Positions 8,616 to 18,215 of a stretch of 64,000 nt of DNA are shown here, in pieces. The notes under the pieces were generated by a model. The model was not told the DNA's origin, ran no database searches, and saw nothing but the letters and a program-made list of their open reading frames with translations. Origin of the DNA: Betaproteobacteria bacterium (GTDB lineage Bacteria > Acidobacteriota > Terriglobia > Acidiferrales > UBA7541); the NCBI GenBank assembly GCA_903970165.1, contig CAJCHZ010000039.1, forward strand, positions 1-64,000, read 5' to 3'. The position numbers were made by a program, and so were the translations under genes. Numbering within the stretch: the first letter of the stretch is position 1; every line of letters begins with the position of its first letter.

Positions 8616-9092
8616 ATGTCAGTAAACAAAGTGATTCTAGTCGGCCGGTTGGGCCGCGATCCAGAGACGCGGTATACGGGCGGCGGGCAGGCAGTTGCCA
8701 ATTTTTCGGTTGCCACGGACGAATCGTACAAAGATAAAAATGGCGAACGTCAGAAACGCACGGAATGGCACAAAATTGTCGTCTGGGGCAAGCAAGCTGA
8801 AATTGCCCAGCAATATCTAAAAAAGGGCTCGCTGATTTTCATTGAAGGGCGCATCCAATCTCGCGAGTGGCAGGACAAAGAAGGGCAAAAGCGTACCAGC
8901 TTCGAAATTGTAGCCAACAATTTTCGCATGCTGGGAGGTCGAAGCGACGGTGCCGCAGCCGGTGCAGGCGGAGGACGCTCCGGGCCTTCTGACGACATGG
9001 AATCGCACGCTGCGCCGCATGAAGACTCCTTCGGCGGTGGTGGGCACGCTCCAAGCGGTCCGGAAATTTCCGATGAGGACATTCCGTTCTAG
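8616..9092 (+). CDS. ssb: Single-stranded DNA-binding protein
   Basis: SSB coats single-stranded DNA in replication, repair and recombination. The 158-residue product starts [20 protein letters not shown], the conserved first strand of the OB-fold, and continues with the [12 protein letters not shown] and [11 protein letters not shown] segments. A Gly/Ser-rich flexible linker follows from about 108. It ends in the acidic tail DEDIPF that recruits partner proteins. The start ATG has a strong RBS (AAGGAGAG). It is monocistronic, with its own promoter candidate directly upstream and divergent from the spermidine-synthase-like gene. Confidence 0.97.
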   Translation: MSVNKVILVGRLGRDPETRYTGGGQAVANFSVATDESYKDKNGERQKRTEWHKIVVWGKQAEIAQQYLKKGSLIFIEGRIQSREWQDKEGQKRTSFEIVANNFRMLGGRSDGAAAGAGGGRSGPSDDMESHAAPHEDSFGGGGHAPSGPEISDEDIPF

Positions 9093-9173
9093 GGAGCCCG
9101 ACCTCTCCTGTTTTGTCTAAATTTCTGGGGGGCTGCTCTACGCAGTGAGTCCGCTCGCAGGAAGAACCGTGGA

Positions 9174-10202
9174 ATGGAAATCACTGGAACGGAGCACTAC
9201 GTGACAACGAACCGCCAGCTACGCCTGCAATCGCGGCCCAAAGGCTTGATTGCGCCAGGCGACCTTCAACTCTCTGAATCCGCGCTGCCGGAAATCGGCG
9301 AAGGCCAGGCGCTCGCGAAAGTCAAATACCTATCGATTGACCCGACCATGCGAGTCTGGATGGCGACCGACAGCTATCTACCGGCGGTAGGTATAGGCGA
9401 AGTTATGCGCGGTGGCGGCCTGGCAGAGATCGTCGAATCGAAACACGCGCACTTCAAAAAGGGCGACAAAGTTTTTGGAATGACGGGCATGCAGGAATAT
9501 GCCGTGATTGAAGCGCAATCCAGAATTTCCTACCAGAAAATCCCTTCGATTCCCTTTGTTTCGGATACAGCGTTTTTGGGCGTTCTCGGCATTACCGGAC
9601 TGACCGCTTATTTCGGAATGACGGAAATCGGCAAGCCGCAAAAGGGCGAAACCCTGGTTGTCTCCGCCGCCGCCGGAGCCACTGGCAGCGTCGCCGGCCA
9701 GATCGGCAAAATCCACGGCTGCCGCGTCGTGGGCATCGCCGGAACGGACGAGAAATGCCAATGGTTGACCAGCGATCTCGGATTTGATGCCGCGATCAAT
9801 TACAAGCATCCCGACTGGAAAGAAAAACTGGCTGCAGCCACACCCAACGGCGTTGACATCAATTACGAAAATGTAGGCGGCGAAATTATGGAAGCGGTCC
9901 TGGGCCGCATGAATCTGCACGGGCGGGTCATCATCTGCGGCTTCATCTCTGGCTACACGAAAGAAGTCCCCGAACAGATCAGCCTGGGTCTCTTGATTGT
10001 CAAACGCCTGAAAGTGCAAGGATTTCTGATTCTGGATTACGCTTCGCGCTTTACCGATGCCGCCATGGAGCTCGGGAAATGGAAGATGATGGGCAAACTG
10101 AAAGATCGCCAAACGATAGTGGAAGGCCTTGAAAAAGGCCCGGACGCCATCAACATGCTCTTCACCGGCGCCAATACCGGCAAACTAATCGTAAAAGTCT
10201 GA
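9174..10202 (+). CDS. NADP-dependent oxidoreductase, medium-chain dehydrogenase/reductase family (CurA/LTB4DH-like)
   Basis: A zinc-independent alkenal/one oxidoreductase-type MDR protein of 342 aa. The family opening NRQLRLQSRPKGLI, the YLSIDPTMRVWM segment and the nucleotide-binding AAAGATGSVAGQIGK loop (near residue 162-176) are present. The structural zinc cysteines of alcohol dehydrogenases are absent. It likely reduces alpha,beta-unsaturated carbonyls with NADPH. It lies 81 bases after ssb but is functionally unrelated, and may be read from its own promoter. Confidence 0.92.
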   Translation: MEITGTEHYVTTNRQLRLQSRPKGLIAPGDLQLSESALPEIGEGQALAKVKYLSIDPTMRVWMATDSYLPAVGIGEVMRGGGLAEIVESKHAHFKKGDKVFGMTGMQEYAVIEAQSRISYQKIPSIPFVSDTAFLGVLGITGLTAYFGMTEIGKPQKGETLVVSAAAGATGSVAGQIGKIHGCRVVGIAGTDEKCQWLTSDLGFDAAINYKHPDWKEKLAAATPNGVDINYENVGGEIMEAVLGRMNLHGRVIICGFISGYTKEVPEQISLGLLIVKRLKVQGFLILDYASRFTDAAMELGKWKMMGKLKDRQTIVEGLEKGPDAINMLFTGANTGKLIVKV

Positions 10203-10228
10203 AGTAATAAGTGGACGGGTAGAAGGTT

Positions 10229-10645
10229 TTACCGCGGAGGGGGAGGCGGGCCGTTCTTCTTTCGTTCTTCGTCCATTTTCTTGAGAAATTCGTCGAACTT
10301 GGGTTTCTGTTCCGGGGTCAGGATCGCACGAATCTGATCGCGCCCCTTTTGGTGTGCCTCTTTCAGCTGCGCGTCGGCCTGGTCCTGCATTGCTTTGTAC
10401 TGCCCATGTAATTGCGAAAGAATAGTGTCGAGTTGCTGGCGCTGGTCGTTCGTCAGTCCCAACTCACGGCTAAGCTCCTCAACTCGCTTAGCACGCCGTT
10501 CAGCCTCGCTCAACGGAGGATTGTTCGCGGATACGATGCTGCGGTGGCCATAAAAATAGCCAAAAACACCGCCGAGACCCAGGCCCAGGATGAACACCAC
10601 TGAAATCCAGATAGCAGCCTTCTGCTTTGCGGAACTCTCGTTCAT
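10229..10645 (-). CDS. Spy/CpxP-like periplasmic protein (heavy-metal-resistance/LTxxQ type), membrane anchored
   Basis: A 138-residue protein with one N-terminal membrane helix (AAIWISVVFILGLGLGGVFG) and a helical extracytoplasmic domain carrying two LTxxQ-like motifs, LTNDQRQQLD and LTPEQKPKFD. These are typical of Spy/CpxP and the 'periplasmic heavy metal sensor' family. It ends in a Pro-rich tail. Its ATG overlaps the stop of the anti-sigma gene (10642-10645), so the two are translationally coupled. It is the third gene of a sigma/anti-sigma operon, which suggests an envelope-stress sensor or effector role. Confidence 0.8.
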   Translation of the reverse strand: MNESSAKQKAAIWISVVFILGLGLGGVFGYFYGHRSIVSANNPPLSEAERRAKRVEELSRELGLTNDQRQQLDTILSQLHGQYKAMQDQADAQLKEAHQKGRDQIRAILTPEQKPKFDEFLKKMDEERKKNGPPPPPR

Positions 10646-11154
10646 CGAGTCCTCTCCGCCAGGCTCACGAGAACATCGTCGTTATTGGCGGGCAGGGTGT
10701 TGTCGGCGATTGGCTCACCGGTGATGTCCGTCGCCACCGGCTTTGACGGAGCCGAGGCTGGCTTTTGGTACAGCCAGGTGCTGGCCAGAAGCAAAGCGAC
10801 CGCGGAAATCCAGGTTAAACGAGCAGCAAGCCTTGGCAAAAATGTAAGCGTATCCGCGGCGCGGGCAAGTTCTGCCTTGCGCGCGGCAATCGCCGCCATA
10901 ACCCGGGTAGCAAACCAAGGGCCACCCAAATCGGCACTGGAAGGCATTCCAGCGAGCAAAGCTCGCGCGGCGAGAATGTTTTCCGCCTCAGCGCGGCAAT
11001 CCATGCATGCCGAGACATGCTCCTTTTCCACGTGGGATAGCGTGCCCAGTAGTTCCGGCATTTCTTTTGCGCCGGCCGCAGCGCTCGCGACATCCTCAAG
11101 CCGCATCTGAACCTCACGGCATCCCATCCCAAGATCATTCTGCAGGCTTTTCAA
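10642..11154 (-). CDS. Anti-sigma factor with N-terminal zinc-finger (ZAS-type) motif
   Basis: A 170-residue single-pass membrane protein. The N-terminal domain has the HxxxCxxC zinc-binding anti-sigma motif (His46, Cys50, Cys53 in EHVSACMDC). One transmembrane helix lies near 113-131 (LTWISAVALLLASTWLY), followed by a short periplasmic tail. It would hold the ECF sigma factor encoded 71 bases upstream inactive at the membrane. It is coupled by a 4-base overlap to the Spy-like gene downstream. Confidence 0.82.
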   Translation of the reverse strand: MKSLQNDLGMGCREVQMRLEDVASAAAGAKEMPELLGTLSHVEKEHVSACMDCRAEAENILAARALLAGMPSSADLGGPWFATRVMAAIAARKAELARAADTLTFLPRLAARLTWISAVALLLASTWLYQKPASAPSKPVATDITGEPIADNTLPANNDDVLVSLAERTR

Positions 11155-11225
11155 TTTCCGCCTCCTTCCACCACATCTTCAAACTATCTAAACTCTTGCA
11201 TTTCCAAAATCAAGGCTCGCATGGC

Positions 11226-11876
11226 CTATTCGCCGCGCTTGCGCACCTTATGGATGATCCTGCGGCGCGCGCGGAACAGGCGAACTTTCACCGTGTTCGC
11301 GTTGAGGTCCATGATCTGCGCGATCTCTTCCACCGCAAAACCTTCCACTTCCTTCAAAATCAGCATCAGGCGATCCCGCTCGTCGAGGTCTTCCAAGAGG
11401 TTCTCGACGCGCTGCCTGGCTTCCAGGCGGTCGCTGATGTCCGGCCCGCCCCCGCCTTTTTCTTCCACGGCAGTCATTTGCCGGGCCTGCTCTTCGCTCA
11501 AGTCGGACTCATAAACCAGCGGCCGAACTTTCTTTTTGCGCAACATGTCCCAGCACTCGTTGACCGTAATCTTGTACAGCCAGGTGCTGAAAGCAGCGCG
11601 CTGATCGAAACGCTTCAGCGAAAAATAGGCTTTAACAAAAACCTGCTGGGCGATATCTTCCACGTCTTCCCTTCGCCGTAAGATGCCGCCGGCCACTGCA
11701 AAGACGCGGTGCTGATGCCGCCGAATAAGCTCCTCGAAAGCCTCCTGGTCTTCGGCTTGGGCCCGCCGGACCAACTCCCGGTCGTCCAAACCGCCTGCCG
11801 CTTTCGCAGCAGCAGCTTTGCCCCCCGCCTGTCCGGCGGGAGACCCCAGGGGCTCTACTTTTGGGACGCGTGCCAT
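11226..11876 (-). CDS. RNA polymerase ECF-type sigma factor (sigma-70 family, RpoE-like)
   Basis: A 216-residue extracytoplasmic-function sigma factor. Region 2 runs from about residue 40 to 110 (EELIRRHQHRVFAVAGGILR, DVEDIAQQVFVKAY, FSTWLYKITVNECWD). Region 4 is near the end (LEDLDERDRLMLILKEVEGF, then VEEIAQIMDLNANTVKVRLF). The ~35-residue N-terminal extension is Ala/Gly-rich and not conserved. The gene heads an operon with an anti-sigma factor and a Spy-like protein, and probably autoregulates it. It is divergent from the XRE regulator. Confidence 0.95.
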   Translation of the reverse strand: MARVPKVEPLGSPAGQAGGKAAAAKAAGGLDDRELVRRAQAEDQEAFEELIRRHQHRVFAVAGGILRRREDVEDIAQQVFVKAYFSLKRFDQRAAFSTWLYKITVNECWDMLRKKKVRPLVYESDLSEEQARQMTAVEEKGGGGPDISDRLEARQRVENLLEDLDERDRLMLILKEVEGFAVEEIAQIMDLNANTVKVRLFRARRRIIHKVRKRGE

Positions 11877-11991
11877 GTCATTCCGGTTACGTCTAATCTA
11901 CAGTGTTTTCCGTAGCTTGCATCAAGTGTTTCAATTGCCGGGCGCCAAGTTTCTGCTTGCTCTGCCCGTATCTACATGGAATAATGCCGCC

Positions 11992-12363
11992 ATGATTATA
12001 GGTGACCGTCTTCGCGCACTCCGCGAGGAAAAGAAACTCTCCCAGGGCGACATCGAAAAGCGTACAGGGTTGCTTCGTTGTTATATTTCCCGCGTTGAAA
12101 ATGGCCATACAGTACCGGCGATTGAAACGTTGGAAAAACTTGCGCGCGCTCTCGAATGCCCACTCTATCAACTCTTTTATGACGGTGAGGAACCGCCGCA
12201 GTTGCCGAATCTTCCCAAGCGAAAGTCGTCGGATGACATCGCATGGGGCAGCGTCGGAAAAGATGCACGCTTTCTCAACAAGCTTCGCCGCCTGTTGAGC
12301 AAAGTGGAAGAAGGAGACCGCAAGCTCATTCTGTACATGGCGCAGAAGATGGCGAACCGGTAG
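11992..12363 (+). CDS. XRE-family helix-turn-helix transcriptional regulator
   Basis: A 123-residue protein with a Cro/CI helix-turn-helix in the first 65 residues (GDRLRALREEKKLSQGDIEK, then LRCYISRVENGHTVPAIETL), followed by a short C-terminal region (FLNKLRRLLSKVEEGDRKLI) conserved in small single-domain XRE regulators. The start is the ATG at 11992, since the longer frame overlaps the divergent sigma gene. No target is evident. A strong hairpin terminator follows the gene. Confidence 0.9.
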   Translation: MIIGDRLRALREEKKLSQGDIEKRTGLLRCYISRVENGHTVPAIETLEKLARALECPLYQLFYDGEEPPQLPNLPKRKSSDDIAWGSVGKDARFLNKLRRLLSKVEEGDRKLILYMAQKMANR

Positions 12364-12412
12364 GTCTGCGACGATTTCTACAGAGCATGCTGTTGAATAA
12401 GGGCCGATAAGG

Positions 12413-12449
12413 AGGCCGCGTCGCGTCCCTGCGCGGCCTTGATCTTTTT
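12413..12449 (+). terminator. Rho-independent terminator after the XRE gene
   Basis: A perfect 8-bp GC stem, AGGCCGCG (12413-12420) and CGCGGCCT (12432-12439), with an 11-base loop, followed shortly by five T residues at 12445-12449. It lies between the XRE gene and the convergent guaA. Confidence 0.65.
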
Positions 12450-12546
12450 GTGTTTCATTCTGGAACACGATTTCTCTTTCCCGATTTCTCTTTCCCGCCG
12501 CACCTTCCAGCAGTTCCCTCTTCCTCGGGACGCTCACTCCACCAAT

Positions 12547-14160
12547 TCATTCCCACTCGATGGTGCTTGGTGGTTTCGAACTGATGTCGTAGACCACGCG
12601 GGTGACGCCACGCACCTCGTTGACGATTCGTGTCGAGATGCATTCGAGCACTTCTCCGGGCAAACGCACCCAATCGGCGGTCATGGCATCGTCGGATTCG
12701 ACGACGCGGACGGCTACTGTGAGGCCGTAGGTACGATAATCGCCCATAACACCGACGCTGCGAACTGGAAGTAACACAGCGAAGGCTTGCCAGACTTTGC
12801 TGTAGAGCCCGGCGCGGCGGATTTCCTCGACAACAATGGCGTCTGCTTCCTGTAGGGTAAGCAAGTGTTCGCGGGTGATCTCGCCAAGGAGCCGAACGGC
12901 TAATCCAGGGCCCGGAAACGGATGTTTCAAAAGAATCTCGTCCGGTAGCCCCAGGTCGCGGCCAATTCGGCGAACTTCGTCCTTGAAAAGGTCGCGGAGG
13001 GGCTCAATCAAGGCAAAAGGCATGTTTTCGGGTAGGCCGCCGACATTGTGGTGGGTCTTGATGGTGGCGGAAGGGCCCTTCACGGAGACGGATTCAATTA
13101 CGTCGGGATAGAGCGTTCCCTGTACCAGCCAGGCGATTTCGCCTTGGGCTTCGCCCGTCTGGAGTTTCTGAGCCTCCTCGGCGAAGACGGCGATGAATTC
13201 CCTGCCGATGATCTTGCGCTTTTGCTCGGGGTCCGTGACACCAACCAGTTTGTTGAGGAAGCGGTCGGAGGCGTCCACCCCGATTACGCGAAGACCCAGG
13301 CGGTCGCGCAGCATTTCCAGCGTGTCTGCAAACTCATTTTTGCGAAGCATTCCGGTGTTCACAAAGATGTTGGTCAGGCGGTCGCCCAAGGCGCGATGAA
13401 CCAGGACCGCGGCGACGGTGGAATCCACGCCCCCGCTCAGGGCGCAAATGGCACGGTTGTGGCCGACCTTCGTTCGAATGGCTCCGGTCGTTTCCTCGAT
13501 GAAGGCTGCGCCGCTCCACTTCCTTTCCGCGCTGCAGACGCGGAAAAGAAAATTGCGCAGCAAGTCCGTCCCGCATTCCGTATGGTTCACTTCGACGTGA
13601 AATTGCACGGCATAGATCTTGCGCTGGGGATCTTCGAGTGCGGCGATGGCGTTGTCCGTATGCCCGGTGGCGTGGAAGCCGGTGGGGACCTCGCGGACAT
13701 GGTCGCCGTGGCTGTTCCAGATGCGCAAGGATTCCGGCACGCCTGCAAACAAGGCTGATTCAGGGGAACCGGGGCCGCGACTCACTTTCAGATGCGCCCG
13801 ACCGTACTCCCGGCGCTCGGCCTTTTCCACCTTGCCGCCCAGTGCGTGCGTAATCCACTGCATGCCGTAGCAAATTCCCAGAACGGGTATGCGCAGGGCC
13901 AGAATGCCTGAGTCGCATTTGGGAGCGTCAATATCGTAGACAGAACTGGGGCCACCCGAAAGCACGAGGCCAGCAGGTTCAAACTTGCGGATTTCTTCGA
14001 TCGACGCGGTACAGGGCAAAATGGCGGAGAAGACTTGTTGTTCGCGGATGCGGCGGGCGATGAGCTGTGTGTATTGGCCACCGAAATCCAGAACCACCAC
14101 GCCGCCAAGCTCGGATTTTGGCTTTGGTTGATTTGGTTTCATGGTTGCTCCCGTTGCCAT
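12547..14160 (-). CDS. guaA: GMP synthase (glutamine-hydrolysing)
   Basis: Converts XMP, glutamine and ATP to GMP, the last step of guanine nucleotide synthesis. At 537 aa it has the expected length. The N-terminal class-I amidotransferase domain shows VVLDFGGQYTQLIARRIRE and the nucleophile elbow VLGICYGMQW. The ATP-pyrophosphatase domain has the P-loop ALSGGVDSTVAA. The C-terminal dimerisation domain ends in SKPPSTIEWE, as in E. coli GuaA. The start at 14160 is chosen because GGAGGGAAA sits directly before it; 14142 is a weaker alternative. It is transcribed in the same direction as leuS upstream. Confidence 0.98.
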   Translation of the reverse strand: MATGATMKPNQPKPKSELGGVVVLDFGGQYTQLIARRIREQQVFSAILPCTASIEEIRKFEPAGLVLSGGPSSVYDIDAPKCDSGILALRIPVLGICYGMQWITHALGGKVEKAERREYGRAHLKVSRGPGSPESALFAGVPESLRIWNSHGDHVREVPTGFHATGHTDNAIAALEDPQRKIYAVQFHVEVNHTECGTDLLRNFLFRVCSAERKWSGAAFIEETTGAIRTKVGHNRAICALSGGVDSTVAAVLVHRALGDRLTNIFVNTGMLRKNEFADTLEMLRDRLGLRVIGVDASDRFLNKLVGVTDPEQKRKIIGREFIAVFAEEAQKLQTGEAQGEIAWLVQGTLYPDVIESVSVKGPSATIKTHHNVGGLPENMPFALIEPLRDLFKDEVRRIGRDLGLPDEILLKHPFPGPGLAVRLLGEITREHLLTLQEADAIVVEEIRRAGLYSKVWQAFAVLLPVRSVGVMGDYRTYGLTVAVRVVESDDAMTADWVRLPGEVLECISTRIVNEVRGVTRVVYDISSKPPSTIEWE

Positions 14161-14283
14161 TTTCCCTCCGCATTTAGTGATTCCACATGGCGAACCTAAA
14201 GGTTTGCCAATACAGTTAAGGCGCAACGACCTCGGTTATAGGGACGCTGCAATGCGGCGCCCCTGCATGAAAGTCGTCGGCGC

Positions 14284-16791
14284 TCACTTCACCACCAGGT
14301 TCAGGAGCTTGTTCGGCACGAAGATGACTTTCACTATTTGCTTGCCCTCGATGTGGCGAACTACTCCGGGATCGGCCTTGGCTTTGGCTACCACCTCGGA
14401 TTCGCCAAGCCCTGCTGCAACTTGGATAGTGGCGCGGACGCGCCCGTTAACTTGCACAGGCATGTCAATTTCGTCGTCTTTTGCCATCTCCAGCTGTTGC
14501 TCGGCTAGCACGGGCCAGGAAGCCTTCCAGAGACCATCTTTGTTGCCGAGCATCTCCCACATTTCTTCGGCGATGTGGGGCGTCATCGGCGCCAGTAGCA
14601 GCGTCAAAATTTGCAGCACCTCTTTGCGAATCTCGGGGCGGACGCCATTTTCCAGCGGCTCGGCCAGATAGATCTCGTTGGTCAGTTCCATGACCTGGGC
14701 AATCGCCGAATTGAAATGCCAGCGCTTCTCGAAATCCTGCGTAACCCTCAGCATCGTTTGATAGGTGAGCCGGATAAGATCGCGTTCCTTGTCGTTCATA
14801 CTCGCGGCGTCGAAATTCCAGTTCTTGGCGTCGCGGATCGCAGGGGCGTGCTTGTCGACCAGCCGAAAGACGCGGTTCAGGAAGCGCCAGGAGCCTTCGA
14901 TACTTTCTTCGCTCCACTCCAGGTCTTTTTCAGGGGGCGCGGCAAAAAGCGTATAGATGCGCCCCGTGTCCGCGCCATATTTTTCCGCCATCTCTATCGC
15001 GCCGACCACGTTCCCGCGTGATTTGGACATAGCCACGCCGCCCTTTTGCACCATCCCTTGCGTGAACAGACGAGCGATGGGTTCGTTGTGCGTGACGAGC
15101 CCGAGGTCGCGCATGACCTTGCACCAGAAGCGCGAATAGAGAAGGTGGAGGATCGCATGTGTGATTCCGCCAATGTACTGGTCAATCGGAAACCAGTAAG
15201 ACACCTTGGCACGGTCGAAAGGCACTTTGTCGTTGTGCGGGTCGCAGTAGCGATAGAAATACCAGGAGGAGTCGACAAACGTGTCCATGGTGTCGGTCTC
15301 GCGCCGCGCCGGGCCGCCGCACTTTGGGCAGGTTGTGTTCACAAATTCTGGAGTCGAGGCGAGTGGTGATTCGCCTTCACCTGTGAGCTTCGGATTCGGC
15401 GGCAGCAGCACGGGTAGATCGCTATCCGGCACGGGCTGCATGCCATGCTCCGGGCAATAAACTACGGGAATTGGCGTGCCCCAATACCGCTGGCGAGAAA
15501 TTCCCCAGTCTCTGAGGCGAAAGACGATTTCGCCGCGGCCAAAGCCTCCTTGCTCGGCGAAGGCGACCATTTTCTGGATGGCTTCTTCCGAGGGGAGACC
15601 GCTGAAAATCCCCGAATGAAACGAAACGCCGTAATCGCCGAAAGACTCCTTCAGGGATTTTTCGTCGAGAGGAGTCCCATTCACAGGCTGCACGACTACG
15701 CGAATCGGAAGGTGGTATTTCTGGCAAAACTCGAAGTCGCGCGCGTCATGCGCTGGAACGGCCATGATTGCGCCCGTGCCATATTCCATCAGGACAAAAT
15801 TGCCGACCCAAATGGGAATTCGTTCGCCGCTGAAAGGATTCAAAGCGTGGCGCCCAGTAAAGACGCCCACTTTTTCGGCGGTCGCCAGATCTTCTGTTTT
15901 GACGGAGGTCTGACGCATCTGGGCAAGTTGCGCTTCCGCTCCACTGCGAATGGAAGATCCTTCCAGGAGCTTTGCGACAAGCGGGTGAGTAGGTGCAAGG
16001 ATGATGGCGGTTGCGCCATAAATCGTGTCAATGCGCGTGGTGAAAATCTCGATAGGCGGAACGCCAGCCACATCGCAAACGTTGAACTTCACGCGCGCGC
16101 CCTGCGACCTGCCAATCCAATTCCGCTGCATGGCGATGACGCGCTCGGGCCAACTGCCTTCCAATTCCTTGAGCTCATCCACAAGCTGGTCGGAATAGGC
16201 GGTGGTTTTGAGGAACCATTGTTCGAGCTCGCGCGTTTCCACCAGGGTGTCTTCGTGGCGCCAACAGTAGCCACCGTTCACAACCTGTTCGTTGGCAAGC
16301 ACCGTGCAACATTTGGGACACCAATTCACTCGGCTCTTCTTGCGGTAAGCCAGCCCCTTTTCCAGCATCCGGAGAAAGAACCACTGATTCCAGCGATAGT
16401 ATTCGGGCTCGCAGGTGGAGATTTCGCGGCGCCAGTCGTAGCTGAAACCAAAGCGCCGTAATGTCTTCTGGAATTCGGCGATATTATTGTTGGTCCAAAC
16501 GCGGGGATGCGTGTTGTTCTTGATCGCCGCGTTTTCCGCAGGCAAGCCGAAGGCGTCCCATCCCATGGGGTGCAACACGTTGAAGCCACGCATGCGCTTC
16601 ACGCGCGCAACGACATCGCCAATGGCGTAGTTGCGCATGTGGCCCATGTGCATGGTGCCGCTCGGATACGGCAGCATTTCCAGGACGTAGTATTTCGGTT
16701 TGGAAGGGTCTGCTTCTGTTTCGAAGACGCGGGCTTCGGCCCAGCGCTGTTGCCACTTTGCTTCGATTTCCTGTGGTTTGTATTCCGCCAC
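14284..16791 (-). CDS. leuS: Leucyl-tRNA synthetase
   Basis: Class I aminoacyl-tRNA synthetase charging tRNA-Leu, 835 aa. The HIGH signature appears as [12 protein letters not shown] near residue 46-57, and the KMSKS signature as [11 protein letters not shown]. The CP1 editing domain (threonine-rich [13 protein letters not shown] and the [11 protein letters not shown] region) is intact, so post-transfer editing is expected. The start [17 protein letters not shown] is the standard LeuS N-terminus. It lies 6 bases after the endonuclease IV gene and is likely cotranscribed with it. Confidence 0.98.
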   Translation of the reverse strand: MAEYKPQEIEAKWQQRWAEARVFETEADPSKPKYYVLEMLPYPSGTMHMGHMRNYAIGDVVARVKRMRGFNVLHPMGWDAFGLPAENAAIKNNTHPRVWTNNNIAEFQKTLRRFGFSYDWRREISTCEPEYYRWNQWFFLRMLEKGLAYRKKSRVNWCPKCCTVLANEQVVNGGYCWRHEDTLVETRELEQWFLKTTAYSDQLVDELKELEGSWPERVIAMQRNWIGRSQGARVKFNVCDVAGVPPIEIFTTRIDTIYGATAIILAPTHPLVAKLLEGSSIRSGAEAQLAQMRQTSVKTEDLATAEKVGVFTGRHALNPFSGERIPIWVGNFVLMEYGTGAIMAVPAHDARDFEFCQKYHLPIRVVVQPVNGTPLDEKSLKESFGDYGVSFHSGIFSGLPSEEAIQKMVAFAEQGGFGRGEIVFRLRDWGISRQRYWGTPIPVVYCPEHGMQPVPDSDLPVLLPPNPKLTGEGESPLASTPEFVNTTCPKCGGPARRETDTMDTFVDSSWYFYRYCDPHNDKVPFDRAKVSYWFPIDQYIGGITHAILHLLYSRFWCKVMRDLGLVTHNEPIARLFTQGMVQKGGVAMSKSRGNVVGAIEMAEKYGADTGRIYTLFAAPPEKDLEWSEESIEGSWRFLNRVFRLVDKHAPAIRDAKNWNFDAASMNDKERDLIRLTYQTMLRVTQDFEKRWHFNSAIAQVMELTNEIYLAEPLENGVRPEIRKEVLQILTLLLAPMTPHIAEEMWEMLGNKDGLWKASWPVLAEQQLEMAKDDEIDMPVQVNGRVRATIQVAAGLGESEVVAKAKADPGVVRHIEGKQIVKVIFVPNKLLNLVVK

Positions 16792-16797
16792 GCCTCG

Positions 16798-18003
16798 CTA
16801 TCCCCTCTTGCGCGATTTCCTGGACTTCCCTGCCGGCTGCGTTTTCTGAGCGGCGGGCTTGTGAGCTTTTTCCTTTCCCGACGATCCTGCATCCGCTGAC
16901 GTTTCCAGCTTGTTTTTGGCGCGCTCCACTCTCCTGGCTTCGGAGGCTGTCTTCTCCTGAATTCTTTTGATGGCCGGGGTGAGCATTGAAAAACCTTTTT
17001 CCGCCGGTGGCGCTTGCGCGGCCAGGCCCGCGAGTTCCCAAACCTTGGCAACGTTCCGGCGATCGTCGCCCGGCTGGTCAATCGGCGTTTCCAGAATGAA
17101 TGCCCGCCCAACGAGCCCTTCCGGAGGGATAGTGCCAAGCCGCGGATGCGTCAAAATTCGTTGGAATGCTTCCGCGCCGATTTTGCCTTCGCCGACGTTG
17201 GCGTGCCGGTCCACACGCCCGCCCAACGGAATTTTCGAGTCATTGACGTGGAAAACCGGGACGTGTTCGAGGCCAATGGTGTTCTCCACCATGTCCAATG
17301 TAGACGTCAGTCCGGCTTCGCTTTTAATGTCGTAACCTGCGGCGAATAGATGTGCGGTGTCGAGACACGCCGCCACGGGAACATCTTTCAGACCAAATAG
17401 GATTTCCGCCAGCTCTTCCAGCCTCCAGCCAACGGCAGTGCCCATCCCGGCTGTGTTCTCAATCAAGATGCGCAGATTGCCGAGGTAATCCCGTTTTGAG
17501 CTTTGCTTTACGGATTCGATGACGGTGGCCACTGCTTGCTCGACCCGGGCGTCGCCCCGCGATCCTGGATGTACCACCAAAAAATCCGCGCCAAGATCCA
17601 GCGCGCGCACCACTTCGTCATGGAATGCCTGGATCGAACGAGTCTGCAGCATAGCCTGCGAAGCCGCAAGGTTGATGAGATAGTTCGCGTGAATGACCAG
17701 CGGTCCCAGACCAAGCTCCGCGCGGCGCGCGCGAAAAGCCGCGCCATCCACTTCCGGAACGCGCGCGGGACCTCCCTGCCACATTCGGGGACTGGCCGAG
17801 AAGATCTGCAGTGCGTTGCAACCCAGCCTGCGCGCAGATTCGAGTGCGTTCAGGTAACTTCCCGCAGTGGACGTGTGGATGCCGATGCGCATGCTTCCGT
17901 CCATCCAGGTCGGAGGCAGCGGTTCAGGCTCAGGTTCCGGGCGATACTCGTCTTCAGGATCGAATTCCGAGACGTGTGTGAGTGGCTGTTCAGGCATTCC
18001 CAT
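16798..18003 (-). CDS. nfo: Deoxyribonuclease IV (AP endonuclease IV family) with basic C-terminal extension
   Basis: Endonuclease IV-type TIM barrel that incises DNA at abasic sites. The catalytic core begins at RIGIHTSTAGSYLNALESAR. Zinc-ligand segments are visible (LVVHPGSR, LIENTAGMGTAVG, CLDTAHLFAAGYD, FHVNDSKIPLGGRVDRHANV, and ILETPID). About 85 Lys/Arg/Ala-rich residues follow the core, perhaps a DNA-binding tail. The start is uncertain: the core ATG is at 17892, with further in-frame starts at 17997 and 18003 and a TTG at 18015, which would add an acidic Pro/Glu-rich N-terminal stretch. It is the first gene of a unit with leuS. Confidence 0.92.
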   Translation of the reverse strand: MGMPEQPLTHVSEFDPEDEYRPEPEPEPLPPTWMDGSMRIGIHTSTAGSYLNALESARRLGCNALQIFSASPRMWQGGPARVPEVDGAAFRARRAELGLGPLVIHANYLINLAASQAMLQTRSIQAFHDEVVRALDLGADFLVVHPGSRGDARVEQAVATVIESVKQSSKRDYLGNLRILIENTAGMGTAVGWRLEELAEILFGLKDVPVAACLDTAHLFAAGYDIKSEAGLTSTLDMVENTIGLEHVPVFHVNDSKIPLGGRVDRHANVGEGKIGAEAFQRILTHPRLGTIPPEGLVGRAFILETPIDQPGDDRRNVAKVWELAGLAAQAPPAEKGFSMLTPAIKRIQEKTASEARRVERAKNKLETSADAGSSGKEKAHKPAAQKTQPAGKSRKSRKRG

Positions 18004-18215
18004 GTGGAAAATCAACCTATCCTTAAACCACCTATTCTACCACACGCGCCAAATGCGCCCCCAGCAGCAGCGAAAACACGGGATGTGGGAGCCCCTCTCC
18101 CGCTTTCGGGGATTACAGCGCGCAAAAACCCTGCCGGCATATGCTCCTCTCATTTGCGGCGCTGCGTCGCCATGCCGTAGACTAGCCTCTTGTCTAAACC
18201 ACAGGAGCCCCGCTG

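Noticed and set aside
15445..16461. Plus-strand 338-codon frame inside leuS
   Set aside because: Shadow of a well-conserved gene with HIGH and KMSKS motifs on the other strand.
18016..18215. Possible tRNA or riboswitch ahead of the DAHP synthase gene
   Set aside because: No cloverleaf, T-loop or known riboswitch core could be found by eye.
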